From Bradyrhizobium sp. WBAH42 (GTDB lineage Bacteria; Pseudomonadota; Alphaproteobacteria; Rhizobiales; Xanthobacteraceae): a DNA stretch of 64,000 nt. Made by a program: the position numbers and the translations under genes. Positions 29,388-39,228 of the stretch are shown here, piece after piece (the first letter of the stretch is position 1; each line of letters starts with the position of its first letter). Under the pieces are notes generated by a model, which worked only from the letters and a program-made list of their open reading frames with translations, ran no database searches and was not told the DNA's origin. The DNA lies in the NCBI RefSeq assembly GCF_024585265.1, contig NZ_CP036533.1, forward strand, positions 8,221,881-8,285,880, given 5' to 3'.

Positions 29388-29554
29388 GTAACCACTCGAT
29401 CGAGTAGGCCCTCTAATATTAGTTCTCACTCTTTCTTTTTCTACGCCAGTCTACGATCACCGAAAGCGCTTGTTGCGCCAAGTCCATTGGTGCCTTTTCT
29501 AATCATCCCCATCTGAGGACGCACTTTGGGCGTCCTCATTCGTGGGGGCGAGCG

Positions 29555-29668
29555 GTGGCAATCCATTCCATTCAATCGGAGACGAGTTCGCGCGGTGCGC
29601 GAATGCTGCGTAGCGCGCTCGGCTCCGCGATTGCCGGCTACCTCGAAGACGAAGCGATCATTGAGGTG
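29555..29668 (+). CDS. trbB: trbB, first 38 codons (cut at join)
   Basis: GTG 29555, [20 protein letters not shown]. The segment 29542-29668 is identical to 44029-44155 (full trbB) and 54614-54740. Upstream DNA 29388-29541 is a natural leader: it resembles 54430-54613 (TTTCTTTTTCTACGC, then GTTGGTGCC and CATCTGAGG blocks) with scattered differences, as expected of two trb alleles. Confidence 0.88.
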
Positions 29669-31454
29669 TTGCCGCATCTGCGAATGTTACCGTGATGGCG
29701 CCATTGCCGATGACGATCCGATGTCGATTAATCGGTCGCGCCAGATGGCTTTCCCGGCTTGCTCGACGAGAGGGGCTGTGGTCGGGTCGGGCCCTACATA
29801 GCCCGAGCCGTCCACAACCCCGGGCAATGGGGCAGCGGTCGTGGCGTCGTCGAGCGGGCCCTGGGCGACCGACCGTTCGGCAGCCCTCTGTCTGAGCGCC
29901 CTCAGCCGACGTTGCACAATCGAATGCTGTCTCATTCCGAACTCCTCGGGGTATTTCTCGCGCAGCCGGCCGACAATTGCGAGCGCCGTCAGCTGCGGCT
30001 GCTCTGCGAGCCAGGCTTCGATCGCGGCAATATGCGGGTCGAGCTTGGACGGCATGCGAACTCTGGTCTTATAGGGCCGACGAGTTCGCCGGTGCGTAGC
30101 ACGCGGCTCGCCGACCGTCGCGGTCTTGCCGAGCGTCTTCGCGAACGTCGCCGCGGTCACTGGCAGGATGCTAGTGTGAGCGGGTTGCAGGCCGCGCGCC
30201 TGTCCGGCACGACGATCGACGCGATTGCCTAATTCCTCTTGGGTCGCGCGAATCTGCGCCAACAGCGCAACCGGATCGAGCGAGCGATACTGATCGCGTA
30301 GCCGTTTCTTCACGGCCGCGGTCACCTTGGGATGCGCCAAGGCACGCTCATAGGGCGTCGATGGGAGATGATAGCGCTTGATCACTTTAGCCCCTTCGCG
30401 ACACTTCTCCTTCAGCTTGAACGACGGCTGGAAGAAGTTGACGTAGAGCCGTGCCGCCGCATAGAGGCGGCCCATCATACGCGCCGTCTCGACGCCATCG
30501 AAGCGGCCATAGCCCATGAGGCGGCGGACGACGGCACCATTCTTCTGCTCGACAAACGCCTGATCGTTCTTTTTATAGGCGCGCGAGCGAGTGACTTCGA
30601 GCTTCTGTTCGCGACACCATGGCACGACGACATCGTTCATGAAGGCGCTATCGTTGTCGAAGTCCACGCCGCGCAACAGCCAGGGGAACAGGCTCTGTGC
30701 GCGGTTGATCGCCTCGACGACGAGCGAACCTTCCCGCGTCAGCAACGGCAGGCACTCCGTCCAGCCGGTCGCGACATCGACCATCGTGAGGGTTTGGATG
30801 AACGAGCCAGCCACCGACGTGCCGCCATGGGCGACCATGTCGACCTCGCAGAAGCCGGGCACCGGGCTGTTCCAGTCATTGAACGTGCGGATCGGGACCT
30901 CGCGCCGGATTGCCGAATAGAACCCGGCACGGCGCCGCCTGCCACCGCTCGCCGCGATCTTCACATCGACGAGCAGGCGATCGATGGTGGCGGCGCTGAT
31001 AGCCAGAACACGATCACGGTCCGACTGGCCAAGCTGCAATCGGCCATGTTGCTCAAGGGCCGGCAGCAAGGTCGGGATCATCACCTTGAGCCGCTTGCCG
31101 CACACCCGATCCGACGCCTCCCACAGCGCCGTCAGTGCGTCCTTGATCGTCGCGCCATATCTGCGTCGTCGCTTTCTTGTTGCCTCGACCACGCCCGGTC
31201 CAACCGCCTCGCGTCGCCGGAGCGCGCGCACCGCATGCTTGCGATGCCAGCCAGTCGTCGCGCACAGCTCGTCGAGGATCCGTCCCTTCTCCGCTCGTTT
31301 GGCCGACCGGTAACGCTCCGTTACCGCCGACACCACCTCGCGCCGCGCGCCCATACTGATCTTTCCCGCCATAGACGCCACCGAACCAATTCGATGGCAC
31401 CGACCCAATCATCGGCGAGAAGTTGTCCAGTAACATTCTGGGTGAGGCAATGCG
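29669..31454 (-). mobile_element. Complete insertion sequence (ISNCY/IS481-like), about 1.78 kb
   Basis: One block that seems to span exactly one element. Its ends are inverted: TTGCCGCATCTGCGAATGTTAC at the left and, on the other strand, TTGCCTCACCCAGAATGTTAC at the right. The right-end 127 bases recur in the palindrome at 4965-5218, and 102 bases of its other end recur at 51112-51213. Confidence 0.8.
29687..31372 (-). CDS. Transposase with integrase core (561 aa)
   Basis: ATG 31372 (MAGKISMGARREVVSAVTER) begins with a helix-turn-helix region, followed by an rve-type catalytic core: EVDMVAHGGTSVAGSF with the first Asp, GVDFDNDSAFMND with the second, and KKNDQAFVEQKNGAVVRRLM with the Glu. 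The C-terminal 200 residues are basic (THRRTRRPYKTRVRMPSKLD). This is the family often annotated as ISNCY or integrase catalytic-domain transposase. Intact. Confidence 0.85.
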   Translation of the reverse strand: MAGKISMGARREVVSAVTERYRSAKRAEKGRILDELCATTGWHRKHAVRALRRREAVGPGVVEATRKRRRRYGATIKDALTALWEASDRVCGKRLKVMIPTLLPALEQHGRLQLGQSDRDRVLAISAATIDRLLVDVKIAASGGRRRRAGFYSAIRREVPIRTFNDWNSPVPGFCEVDMVAHGGTSVAGSFIQTLTMVDVATGWTECLPLLTREGSLVVEAINRAQSLFPWLLRGVDFDNDSAFMNDVVVPWCREQKLEVTRSRAYKKNDQAFVEQKNGAVVRRLMGYGRFDGVETARMMGRLYAAARLYVNFFQPSFKLKEKCREGAKVIKRYHLPSTPYERALAHPKVTAAVKKRLRDQYRSLDPVALLAQIRATQEELGNRVDRRAGQARGLQPAHTSILPVTAATFAKTLGKTATVGEPRATHRRTRRPYKTRVRMPSKLDPHIAAIEAWLAEQPQLTALAIVGRLREKYPEEFGMRQHSIVQRRLRALRQRAAERSVAQGPLDDATTAAPLPGVVDGSGYVGPDPTTAPLVEQAGKAIWRDRLIDIGSSSAMAPSR

Positions 31455-31668
31455 GCACGCCGTTGGCGATGCCGTCGAGCAGGTTGTTGATGTCGCTGGC
31501 GCGGTTGTCGAGCGACTGGGCGGTGAAGAAGTTGGTGGGATTGTCCAGGGCCGAGTTGACGCTCTTGCCGGTCGACAGACGACTTTGGGTGGTGGCGAGT
31601 AGATCAGCGGTGGACTGGAGGGAGAGCAGGTTCTGACGAACCGATGCGGAGAGAACAATACCGGACAT
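31455..31668 (-). CDS. fliC: Flagellin, N-terminal 71 residues (cut at join)
   Basis: MSGIVLSASVRQNLLSLQST, then LLATTQSRLSTGKSVNSALD, the conserved D0/D1 start of Bradyrhizobium-type flagellins. The last 127 bases (31455-31581) are the reverse complement of 45158-45284, where the middle of a flagellin follows. The frame beyond 31455 (CLTQ...) belongs to the neighbouring IS block. Confidence 0.9.
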
Positions 31669-31963
31669 TGAGTGTTACCCTTCTGGTACGCAACGCAACA
31701 AACTTCGATTAGGATTAATCGATGCTCGGGACGGTGAACGTTGTGGGCTAACAAAGCATGAAGCGTGTCGCGGCAGTCCTCGTCCGGATTCACCATAAGA
31801 GCGATGCAGCCAGATGGGCTCGGCCCCTATCATCATGATCGGATGATGTTTTTCATGCACCGGTGAAGCGTTTGCTACTTGTCAACCATAACTGAGAGTG
31901 AGCGATTGACTGCATCGAATGCACCCTTTCGACCCCGCCGGGCAGCACTTTAGATGCCGGCGC
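31669..31963. other. Intergenic region between tandem flagellin genes
   Basis: Leader of the flagellin starting at 31668, about 360 bases from the stop of the upstream flagellin, with relatively AT-rich parts (around 31840-31900). A promoter is expected here but I cannot point to a certain -35/-10 or -24/-12 pair. Confidence 0.4.
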
Positions 31964-31996
31964 AAAAAGAAAGCGGCGGGGCCGAAGCCCCGCCGC
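31964..31996 (-). terminator. Rho-independent terminator after flagellin
   Basis: On the minus strand: GCGGCGGGGC-TTCG-GCCCCGCCGC then TTTCTTTTT. A 10-bp GC stem with a UUCG-type loop and a T-run, 30 bases after the flagellin stop at 32027. A textbook terminator. Confidence 0.88.
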
Positions 31997-32026
31997 CGGA
32001 TCTTGCTTGCGATGTCGTCCGCTTTG

Positions 32027-33221
32027 TTAGCGGAGCAGCTGCAGCACGCTCTGCTGCGACTGGTTGGCCAGCGACAGCGCGGAGACCGCGATGGACTGGC
32101 GGGTCGACAGCGCCTGGCTGTTGGCCGCCTCGGTGTTGGTGTCGGCCAGGGTCAGGTTGGACGAGCCGGTCTGCAGCACGTTGATCAGGCTCTTGTTGAA
32201 GTCCTGACGGACCTGCACCACCGAGAGGTTCGAGCCGAGGCTCGAGGCTTCCGAGCGCAGCGTGCTCGACGCGGCGTTCAGGTTGGTCAGCACCTTGTTG
32301 GTGGCAGCGTTGTCGATGAAGTCGACACCGCTGGTCAGCGCGGCGAGGCCAAGACCCTTGGAGTTGTAGGTCACGCCGGTGATGCTGAGGTTCGACTTGC
32401 CGGTCTCGTCGAACACCAGCTTGAGCTGGTCGCCGTTCAAGAGGTTGACGCCGTTGAACGAGGAGTCCTGCGCGGTCGTGTCGATCTGGTTCAGGATGTT
32501 GTTGTACTGATTGACCAGGTTCGCACGCGCCGTCTGGGCAACCGTATCCTGGACGGGGGTGGAAGCCGTCGAGAACGTGAGCGACGAGGTCAGCGTGCCG
32601 CCGATCGCACCACCTGCGGCGCTCGAACCGATGGTCGAGGACGCGTAGTCGTTGGTGGTCGAGATCGTCAGCAGGCCGTTGGCGTCGATCGTCGCCGTCA
32701 GGTTGTTGGCCTGCAGCTTGGTGTTGAGCTGATCGAGCGTCTTGACCGTGCCGTTGGTGCCGTCGCCGAAGGTGACGTTGACCGCCGTGCCGCCGTTGAA
32801 GGAGGAGAAGGTCAAGGTCTTGCCGGTGATGCCGCCGATGCCGGAGGTGCGCGCCGCCGTGAAGGCGGTCGCCGTGCCGGTGTTGCCGGCGAGACCGAGC
32901 GCGTTCAGCGCGTTGCCGGTGCCGGTGATCGACAGGTCGGCATTGACGCCGGTCGAGATCTTGAGCAGGCCGGAGGCGTTGATCGACGAGTTGGTCTGGC
33001 CGGAGGCCGTCGCGAGCGTCGCGGTGCCGTTGGCATTGACCGTCGCGGTCTGCACGCCGGTAGCGAGGTCGATCGCCTTCAAGACGTCATTGATCGTGCC
33101 GCCCTGCAGATAGACCGTCGAGTTGCCGTTGCCGTCGGTGAGGACGTTACCGCTGGCACCATAACCGGTCGGAACGCTCGGAGCACCGGTCGAGCCCGGG
33201 ATCGGCGCGTTCTTGAAGGAG
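32027..33221 (-). CDS. fliC: Flagellin, C-terminal about 398 residues (cut at join)
   Basis: The variable middle (LKISTGVNADLSITGTGNAL, TAFTAARTSGIGGITGKTLT) and the conserved D1/D0 end (QDFNKSLINVLQTGSSNLTL ... SALSLANQSQQSVLQLLR). Bases 33095-33221 are the reverse complement of 46156-46282. With the N-terminal piece downstream on the same strand, this shows two near-identical flagellin genes in tandem. The filament protein is exported through the flagellar type III apparatus. Confidence 0.92.
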
Positions 33222-34902
33222 CCACCCTGTACCCTTGTGGGGTTCGTGGCGGCCTTCGGATGTAGACTGGCCGTCCGGGCCGATCCGCCGGGAGCAGCCT
33301 TGTCCACCTGTGCCTCGAGCACCGACGTAGGAACCGCGCCCCGGCGGAGCGACCGCGATCGAGATCCGGTAGGAGGTCGCGCCAAGAGCGCCGGTACAGG
33401 GACTGATCAGGATCGTGGTGGCCCGCCTTGCGAGCAAGGAGGTCTCAACAATGATCGAAGATGTACGCTGGTTCGTCGGGATCGACTGGGCAACGCGGAG
33501 CCATAGCGTTTGCCTGCTGGATGCCGCGGGAAGACAGGTTGCGCAGCACGAGTTCGACCATGGCGGCGCCGGGCTGACGGAGTTGCGTGACTGGCTGCTG
33601 GAGAAGACCAAGGCCGCACCGGGACAGATCGCCGTGGCGATCGAGATGCCGCACGGCCCGGTGGTGGAGATGCTGCTCGAGCACGGGTTTGCGGTGTTTG
33701 CCATCAATCCCAAGCAACTGGATCGCTTCCGCGATCGCTTCACGGTGGCCGGTGCCAAGGACGACCGCCGCGATGCTCATGTGCTCGGCGCCTCGCTGCG
33801 CACTGACCGTGCTGCTTTCCGTCGGCTTGTGGCAGACGATGCGGCGATGATTGAGCTACGGGAGTGGTCGCGCCTGGCGGACGAACTGCAGCAGGAACGC
33901 ACGCGGCTTGCCAACCGCTTGCGTCAGCAGTTGTGGCGATATTATCCCCAGGCCACCAAGTTGACCGACGATGTCGCCGACGAATGGTTCCTGGCGCTTT
34001 GGCAGAAGGTGCCGACCCCCGCCAGTGCGGTCAAGGCCAGCGAGAAGGCCATCGCAGGTGTTCTCAGGGACTATCGTATCCGCCGTCTCAATGCGGCGAC
34101 GGTGCTCGGGACTTTGCGCGAGGCACCGCTGTTCGTAGCCCCCGGCACGACGGAGGCAGCCTGCGCTCACATCCGCAGCCTGGCGGCACGTCTGCACCTG
34201 GTCAATCGGCAGATCAAAGAGGCTCATCAGAACCTGGACCGGCTATGTGCCGAGTTCGAAGGAGAGGAGAAGCCGTCGGGGCAGAGCTCGGAGCAGTGCG
34301 ACGTGACGATCCTACGCTCCTGGCCAGGAATCGGCAGGATCAATCTCGCCACACTGCTCGCCGAGGCCGCAGAGCCCCTGCGCAGACGAGATTACCATGC
34401 TCTGCGCGCCTTGGCAGGGGCTGCGCCGGTGACGCGGCAAAGCGGCAAACAACGCTTCGTGATCCGCCGCCTCGCCTGCAACAGGCGGCTACAGAGCGCC
34501 GTCCATCACTGGTCGCGTGTCGCCATCCAACACGACGCTGCCAGCAGGCGACGGTATGATGCCTTGCGCAGAAAAGGACACGGTCACGCGCGGGCTCTGC
34601 GCAGCGTGGGAGATCGCTTGCTTTTTGCCCTGTGCACGACGCTCAAGCGACAGACCCCATACGATGCGGACCATAACGGCACAAAGAACTCCGCGAACGG
34701 GTGAGCCCCATTCCTTTGTTCGGCCGGGCGACCATTCCTTCGTCCCGACCTGCCGAGCGCCAGAGCGCCGCCCGCAGATGCTGTCCAGGATGCCGAAGGC
34801 ACCGGCAAAGCCGGCGCGCAGCGTCCTGGACTGCATCGAGCACGGCGCTACCATATTGCCCTATAAGGACGTTCCCCTTGACCAAGGGTAGGAGGTCCTA
34901 CG
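33222..34902 (+). mobile_element. IS110-family element
   Basis: Block that seems to cover one complete IS110-type element: a 229-bp leader, one transposase gene and a 198-bp tail. IS110 elements lack terminal inverted repeats and their recombinase is guided by a structured RNA from a noncoding end; the leader 33222-33450 is the candidate region for that RNA. The last 127 bases recur, inverted, at 62522-62648. Confidence 0.75.
33451..34704 (+). CDS. IS110-family transposase (DEDD recombinase)
   Basis: 417 residues, AAGGAGG just ahead of ATG 33451. N-terminal RuvC-like DEDD domain: FVGIDWATRSHSVCLLDAAG (Asp), IAVAIEMPHGPVVEMLL (Glu), AKDDRRDAHVLGASL (two Asp). The C-terminal Transposase_20 domain has LRSWPGIGRINLATLLAEAA and the Ser region (PVTRQSGKQRFVIRRLACNR). 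Intact. Confidence 0.93.
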   Translation: MIEDVRWFVGIDWATRSHSVCLLDAAGRQVAQHEFDHGGAGLTELRDWLLEKTKAAPGQIAVAIEMPHGPVVEMLLEHGFAVFAINPKQLDRFRDRFTVAGAKDDRRDAHVLGASLRTDRAAFRRLVADDAAMIELREWSRLADELQQERTRLANRLRQQLWRYYPQATKLTDDVADEWFLALWQKVPTPASAVKASEKAIAGVLRDYRIRRLNAATVLGTLREAPLFVAPGTTEAACAHIRSLAARLHLVNRQIKEAHQNLDRLCAEFEGEEKPSGQSSEQCDVTILRSWPGIGRINLATLLAEAAEPLRRRDYHALRALAGAAPVTRQSGKQRFVIRRLACNRRLQSAVHHWSRVAIQHDAASRRRYDALRRKGHGHARALRSVGDRLLFALCTTLKRQTPYDADHNGTKNSANG

Positions 34903-36386
34903 AGTCGTCCGTTAAGAAACTGATTTCAGCGGTAAGGGGTCGCTGGCGGCTGCGATGAGGGTGGCCAGGAAGAGGCACCAAAGAGCTCTCAGCCAAGCGA
35001 GCATACGGCGGAAGTTGTGACCGACGGCAGAGAGGATGACGTTGGCCGCATCACCGGCGCGTCCTTTGAGGTAGCAGCGGCCGAGGTGACCATCGGCCTT
35101 CAGGTGTCCGATGATGGGTTCGATGGCAGAGCGGCGGCGCAGCTCGCGCTTGATGACGCCGAAGACCCCCGCGCTTCTGGCCGGAGATGAAGACACGGCG
35201 CGGGTTCTGCGCGTCATGGCCACGGTATCCCTTGTCGACATAGGCCCGCTCGATCGCACAGCCGGTGAGTGTCTCGGTGCGGTCGATGATGTCCCGCAAG
35301 GTGTGACCGTCGTACGGGTTATCGGGTAGCGCCCTGGCGTGCAGCACGAACAGCCCGTCGGGAGCACGGCTGTTGTTGGTGACGATGGAAGCTTTGACAC
35401 CGAACTCGTAAGGCGCGGCTGCTTTGCCCTTGCCGATGCACTCGACCTCCGGAGCATGGAAGGAATACAGCTTGCAGCCGCGCTGGCGTTGCTGCTGCGA
35501 GCGGATCTGGGAGGCCCGGCCGAGCGGGAGGGCGAAGGCGTTCTCGAGCACGGCCTGACCTTGATCTTGCGGCGGATATCGCGGATGATCCGGCTCAAGC
35601 GGCTGCGCAGGATGCGCAACTGCCGCTGATGCCGTTTGAATTGCTTGGCATGAGCGTAGCGCCCCGCCATCATGGCCGCGGTCTTGGCAATGCGAAGATA
35701 GGACTGCCGCAGCCTGATCCCGTGCGTCCTCGCCAGACGGTTGAGCCCTTTGATCGCCGCGTGCAGCAGCTTGGCATCGGTCGGGAAGGTGATGGCCTTT
35801 GGCTGCACCGTGGTATCGACGGTGACCCGCTTGAGGTCTTGGCCGCGTAACGCGCCGGCCTCGTGCTCCACCCGCAGGCTCTCGGCCAGCAGCAGCTCCA
35901 GCTTGTCGCCGAGCCGCTTGCGCCAGTGGCTCAGGTCCGAACGCTCGTGCGGAAAGGCGTGCTGGAAGAACTCTTCGCCGGAAATACGGGTCGTGGACCC
36001 AGCGCTCGCACACCCCCTCATCGGACAGGCCGTAAATGTGCTTGAGCAGCAGCCCGATCATGAAGCGGGTCGTGATGCCGGGCCGGCCGTTCCCGCTGTA
36101 GAGTGGTGCGATCTCAACGTCGATCCAGTCCCAGTCCACCTTGCCGGCAAGCTGAACCAGCTCGTGCTTCATGTTGATGATCTGGTCCAGCCTCGCCCGT
36201 AACAGATCGCCCGATCCCGTCGTCCTGTGCCTCTTCGGTCGCATCGCCACCTCCGATGCGACCACGGAATGGCGATTCGACGGAATCCCGAAAATGAATT
36301 TGCAAGGTTCCGATGCCCGAAGCATCAAAACCCTGCAATCCCAAAACGTCCACAACGACGAATGCGATTCCGCCTCAGTCGTTTAG
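34903..36386 (-). mobile_element. IS5-family element (about 1.48 kb)
   Basis: Contains one transposase gene on the minus strand with frame damage. Its terminal 127 bases (36260-36386) recur at 27615-27741 and 61977-62103, so at least three insertions of this element exist in the source genome. Confidence 0.78.
34912..36244 (-). pseudogene. IS5-family transposase with several frameshifts
   Basis: From ATG 36244: MRPKRHRTTGSGDLLRARLD, FMIGLLLKHIYGLSDEGVCE, then a frame change near 35990; EEFFQHAFPHERSDLSHWRK and VTVDTTVQPKAITFPTDAKL follow, another change near 35550 (KLYSFHAPEVECIGKGKA, YVDKGYRGHDA), and a third near 35160 before RSAIEPIIGHLKADGHLGRC. DDE residues are all still encoded but not in one frame. 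The consensus may be a collapse of several diverged copies. A more intact start is at 50373-50941. Confidence 0.85.
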
Positions 36387-36766
36387 TAGATCTGCGCCGC
36401 ATTGAAATATCCCCTCTTGCGAGGCTCTACTCGCGCAGCGCTGTTTGCGGTCTCAACCCGGCTCACCGGCTCGGTGTCTTCTTTCCCGCCTGACTTGCCG
36501 CCGAGAGCCGGCTTCCACAGGGGCGGAACGTGAAGCGGTCGCGATCTGTCGTCGAGAGCCACTGGCGTCGGCGGTGGCGGAGGAACTTCAGCGTCATAGC
36601 TGATCTCCGGCGGAATGTAGGTCGCGCACCCACCGAGCGCAGACGAACAAAGCAGAAGAGCGGACAGAAGTGCACGCTTCGAGCTCACGAACTCGGTCCA
36701 AGCTGAATTGACCCTACTCTGCGCGGCTGGATGCTTCGATCGAACGTCAAACGGCGTCTTGGTCAC
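36387..36766 (-). CDS. trbG: TrbG, N-terminal 126 residues (cut at join)
   Basis: Lipoprotein signal with lipobox LGGC in LCSSALGGCATYIPPEISYD, then the Pro-rich stretch and ANSAARVEPRKRGYFNAAQI, the start of the TrbG/VirB9 outer-membrane component. It overlaps trbF by four bases. The block ends at 36387 where an IS5 end is set beside it; the rest of trbG and trbI are not in this window. Confidence 0.9.
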
Positions 36767-37446
36767 TGACTCAACTCCTTTGACCAGTTGATGGCGCGGA
36801 CGTAGACGCCAAGGGGATTCTTGCGCAGGCGTTCGGCATCGCGCGGTGTCTCAATCACGATCGTGAGAATTGCGGTCCAGCGCTCAGTCGAGCTCAACGA
36901 GCCGTTGTCGTAGGTGCGTTGAGCCCACGCGACCCGAAAACTTTCCGACGATGCGCGTATGACGCTCGATACGTCGACGGAGATTTGCGCCTTGCCCAGT
37001 CTGGCAAAAGGATCATTGTTGCGCGCGTAGTCGTTGAGCGCAGCGGCGCCGCGATCAGTCGTGAAATCATAGGCCCGGAGCCAATTTTGGCGCAGAACAA
37101 TGCCGTCCGCTGGCAGACCTCTGACATCCTCGATGAAGCGCGCCAGATGGTAGGCGATCTGAGCGTCTGTAGGCTGATAGTCAATATTGGCGGGCGCGAC
37201 CCTTTGGACCTGACCGCGATGATCGACTTCGACCACCCAGGGCGTGATCGAGCCTTGGCTCGACTGCCGGACAAGGCCGCCAGCAAGACCGGACGACAGC
37301 AACAAGCAGCCGAACGCCATCAGGCGCCAGTTCTTGGCTTGCACGCGCGCTGATCCAATGCGTTCGTCCCAGACCTGCGCGGCCTTTTGATAAGGCGTGA
37401 TCGGCTCGGGCATGCGCCCATAGTGAACTGATGGTCGTTTGAACAT
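36763..37446 (-). CDS. trbF: Conjugal transfer protein TrbF
   Basis: 227 residues of the VirB8/TrbF family: cytoplasmic start, one membrane helix (WRLMAFGCLLLSSGLAGGLV), then the periplasmic NTF2-like domain (VVEVDHRGQVQRVAPANIDY, YHLARFIEDVRGLPADGIVL) and the end YVRAINWSKELSQ. Inner-membrane scaffold of the mating channel. Complete, between trbL and trbG. Confidence 0.93.
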   Translation of the reverse strand: MFKRPSVHYGRMPEPITPYQKAAQVWDERIGSARVQAKNWRLMAFGCLLLSSGLAGGLVRQSSQGSITPWVVEVDHRGQVQRVAPANIDYQPTDAQIAYHLARFIEDVRGLPADGIVLRQNWLRAYDFTTDRGAAALNDYARNNDPFARLGKAQISVDVSSVIRASSESFRVAWAQRTYDNGSLSSTERWTAILTIVIETPRDAERLRKNPLGVYVRAINWSKELSQ

Positions 37447-37536
37447 CGATGGTTGCCCCTGAGATCAAGTGATCGGCTTTGAGTCGTGCGGTATCCGGTT
37501 GAGGCGCTAGCGCGTGGCGAAAAGCGCAGTACTGTG

Positions 37537-37809
37537 TCAGCGCTCTCCTTCGGACAAATCGACGGATGAGCCGCTGCCTCCGTGATCGCCTGAGCGGACC
37601 GCATGGCCGGCTGCCGATGCACCGTGCCGAATAGTTTCGGCACGCTTCATGCGCCGCGCCCAATCTGGCTGCCCTTCGGCCGAACTGCTCGCCGGCGCAC
37701 CAGCCTCCCCACCTCCGCCGAGTGCGGCGGCTGCACGACGCAACGGGCTCATGGCGGCCGAGGCGCCAGCCTCCGCAACGCCAGCCATGCCTCCGCTTCG
37801 ATAGGCGGC
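37537..37809 (-). CDS. trbL: TrbL, C-terminal end
   Basis: AYRSGGMAGVAEAGASAAMS, then EGQPDWARRMKRAETIRHGA and a Ser/Gly-rich end. The first 127 bases (37683-37809) are the reverse complement of 48242-48368 and 49262-49388, the ends of the two trbL middle blocks. Ninety bases of spacer lead to trbF. Confidence 0.88.
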   Translation of the reverse strand, partial: AAYRSGGMAGVAEAGASAAMSPLRRAAAALGGGGEAGAPASSSAEGQPDWARRMKRAETIRHGASAAGHAVRSGDHGGSGSSVDLSEGER

Positions 37810-39228
37810 CGTAGAGCCTGTGAGCCAATTCGTTTTGTTTCGGCTTCGGCATCAAGGGGTGGTATCGCCCCTTGATGGGGGAAGCCGGCGGCGTCAGGCT
37901 GTTGGTTATCTATGCTTTTGCGAGACGATGCCCTTGCAGGATGTTGTTGGTGAGAGCGTACCAGAGCACGACGGCACGGACCTTCTCGATGCCGCGCACG
38001 GTCAGTTGCCTGAGGTCCCAGTTGCGCCAGCGGGCATGGATGCATTCGCAGATGGTACGGGCCTGGTACTGTGCCTTGCCGGCTTCGCTGGCCATGCGAG
38101 CACGCCAGGCCGCTATGCCAGGACCGTCGCTGCTCCGGGGTAAGAAGGGATCGACACCGCTCCTGGATTGGGGCGGTGGACAGTAAACCTCGATGCCCTC
38201 GCCATGCGCCCATTCGATGTCGTCGCCAGTGCAGAACCCGCCATCGGCGAGGTAGCGGCGTGGCAAGCGCTTCAGCCGAGCGCGCGTTCGCTCCAGCATC
38301 GGGCGCATCAAGCCACGATCTGAGCCGCTGTTGTCGACATCGATCGCGACCACGATCAGTTCGCCAGCCGCGCTAGCCACCTGCACATTATAGGCCGGAC
38401 GGAAGCCGGCATCGGCCATCTTCATCACCCTGGCCTGCGGGTCGGTGGTGGAGGCCCGAGGCTCCTTCGGCTTCTTGCCATTGCCGCCCTTGTCGTCGAG
38501 CTGTTTTCGCTTGCGCTTGATCTCGGCCAGCGCGGCCTGCGCGGCTTGCACCCGCTCGCTGCGTTCGCGCGCCGCCCGCTCTTTGGCGGCCCGGATCCGC
38601 CGATTGCTGGCTTCCGGGTCCGCATCGACCTCGCGCTTGAGCTCTTCCACAATGGCCTCGGCCTGCGCCATCTGCCGATCCAGCGTCGCCTCCCGCCGGA
38701 AAGATCCGGTCCCGGCATTCGCTCGTATTCGCACCCCGTCCTGGGTCAGCTTCTCCAGATCGACCAGCCCTGCCTCGTTCAGGGCCACCAGATGTTCAAC
38801 CAGCAAACGGTCGAGCAAGTCGGCACAGCCGACCCGGAAGTCCGACAGCCCGTGATGGTTCAACGACACGCCACCGCAGAGCCAGCGGTAGACGTCGTGG
38901 CTGTCGCAGAGCCGGTCCAGCGCCCGCGCGCTGCCAACGGCATCGCTCGCGGCGTACAGCCAAAGCGCCAGCAACAACCGTGGCGATGGCGCCGGATGGC
39001 CCGGCCTGTTTTCCCGTGCCTTGACGCGATCTTCCAGCTCGCTCAGGTCCAGCCCTTCGACATAAGCCCAGATCACCCGCGCTGGATGATCCTGCCCGAT
39101 CAGGCTGTCGATATCGACCGCTCGCAATTCGACCTGATTGCGCACAGGCTCGCGCAGCCGAGGTGCGCCTTGCGGCACCGCTTCGGTTCGTGCCGACTGC
39201 TCCGGCAATTCACCAAAAAGTCCGTCGT
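37810..39228 (-). mobile_element. IS1182-family element with transposase (5' end cut)
   Basis: The gene runs from 39228 to 37910: LFGELPEQSARTEAVPQGAP, DSLIGQDHPARVIWAYVEGL, the first Asp region DFRVGCADLLDRLL, IDVDNSGSDRGLMRPML, LADGGFCTGDDIEWA and the C-terminal NWDLRQLTVRGIEKVRAVVL. The start codon (MADDGLFGEL) is found at 62451, in the block sharing 39102-39228. The frame appears undamaged. The reading frame continuing past 39228 into trbE is an artefact of the join. Confidence 0.9.

Noticed and set aside
31919..33265. 448-codon open frame on the plus strand over the flagellin gene
   Set aside because: It is the antisense shadow of a GC-rich flagellin gene; the translation is Arg/Gly/Val-rich with no family, while the minus strand is clear flagellin.
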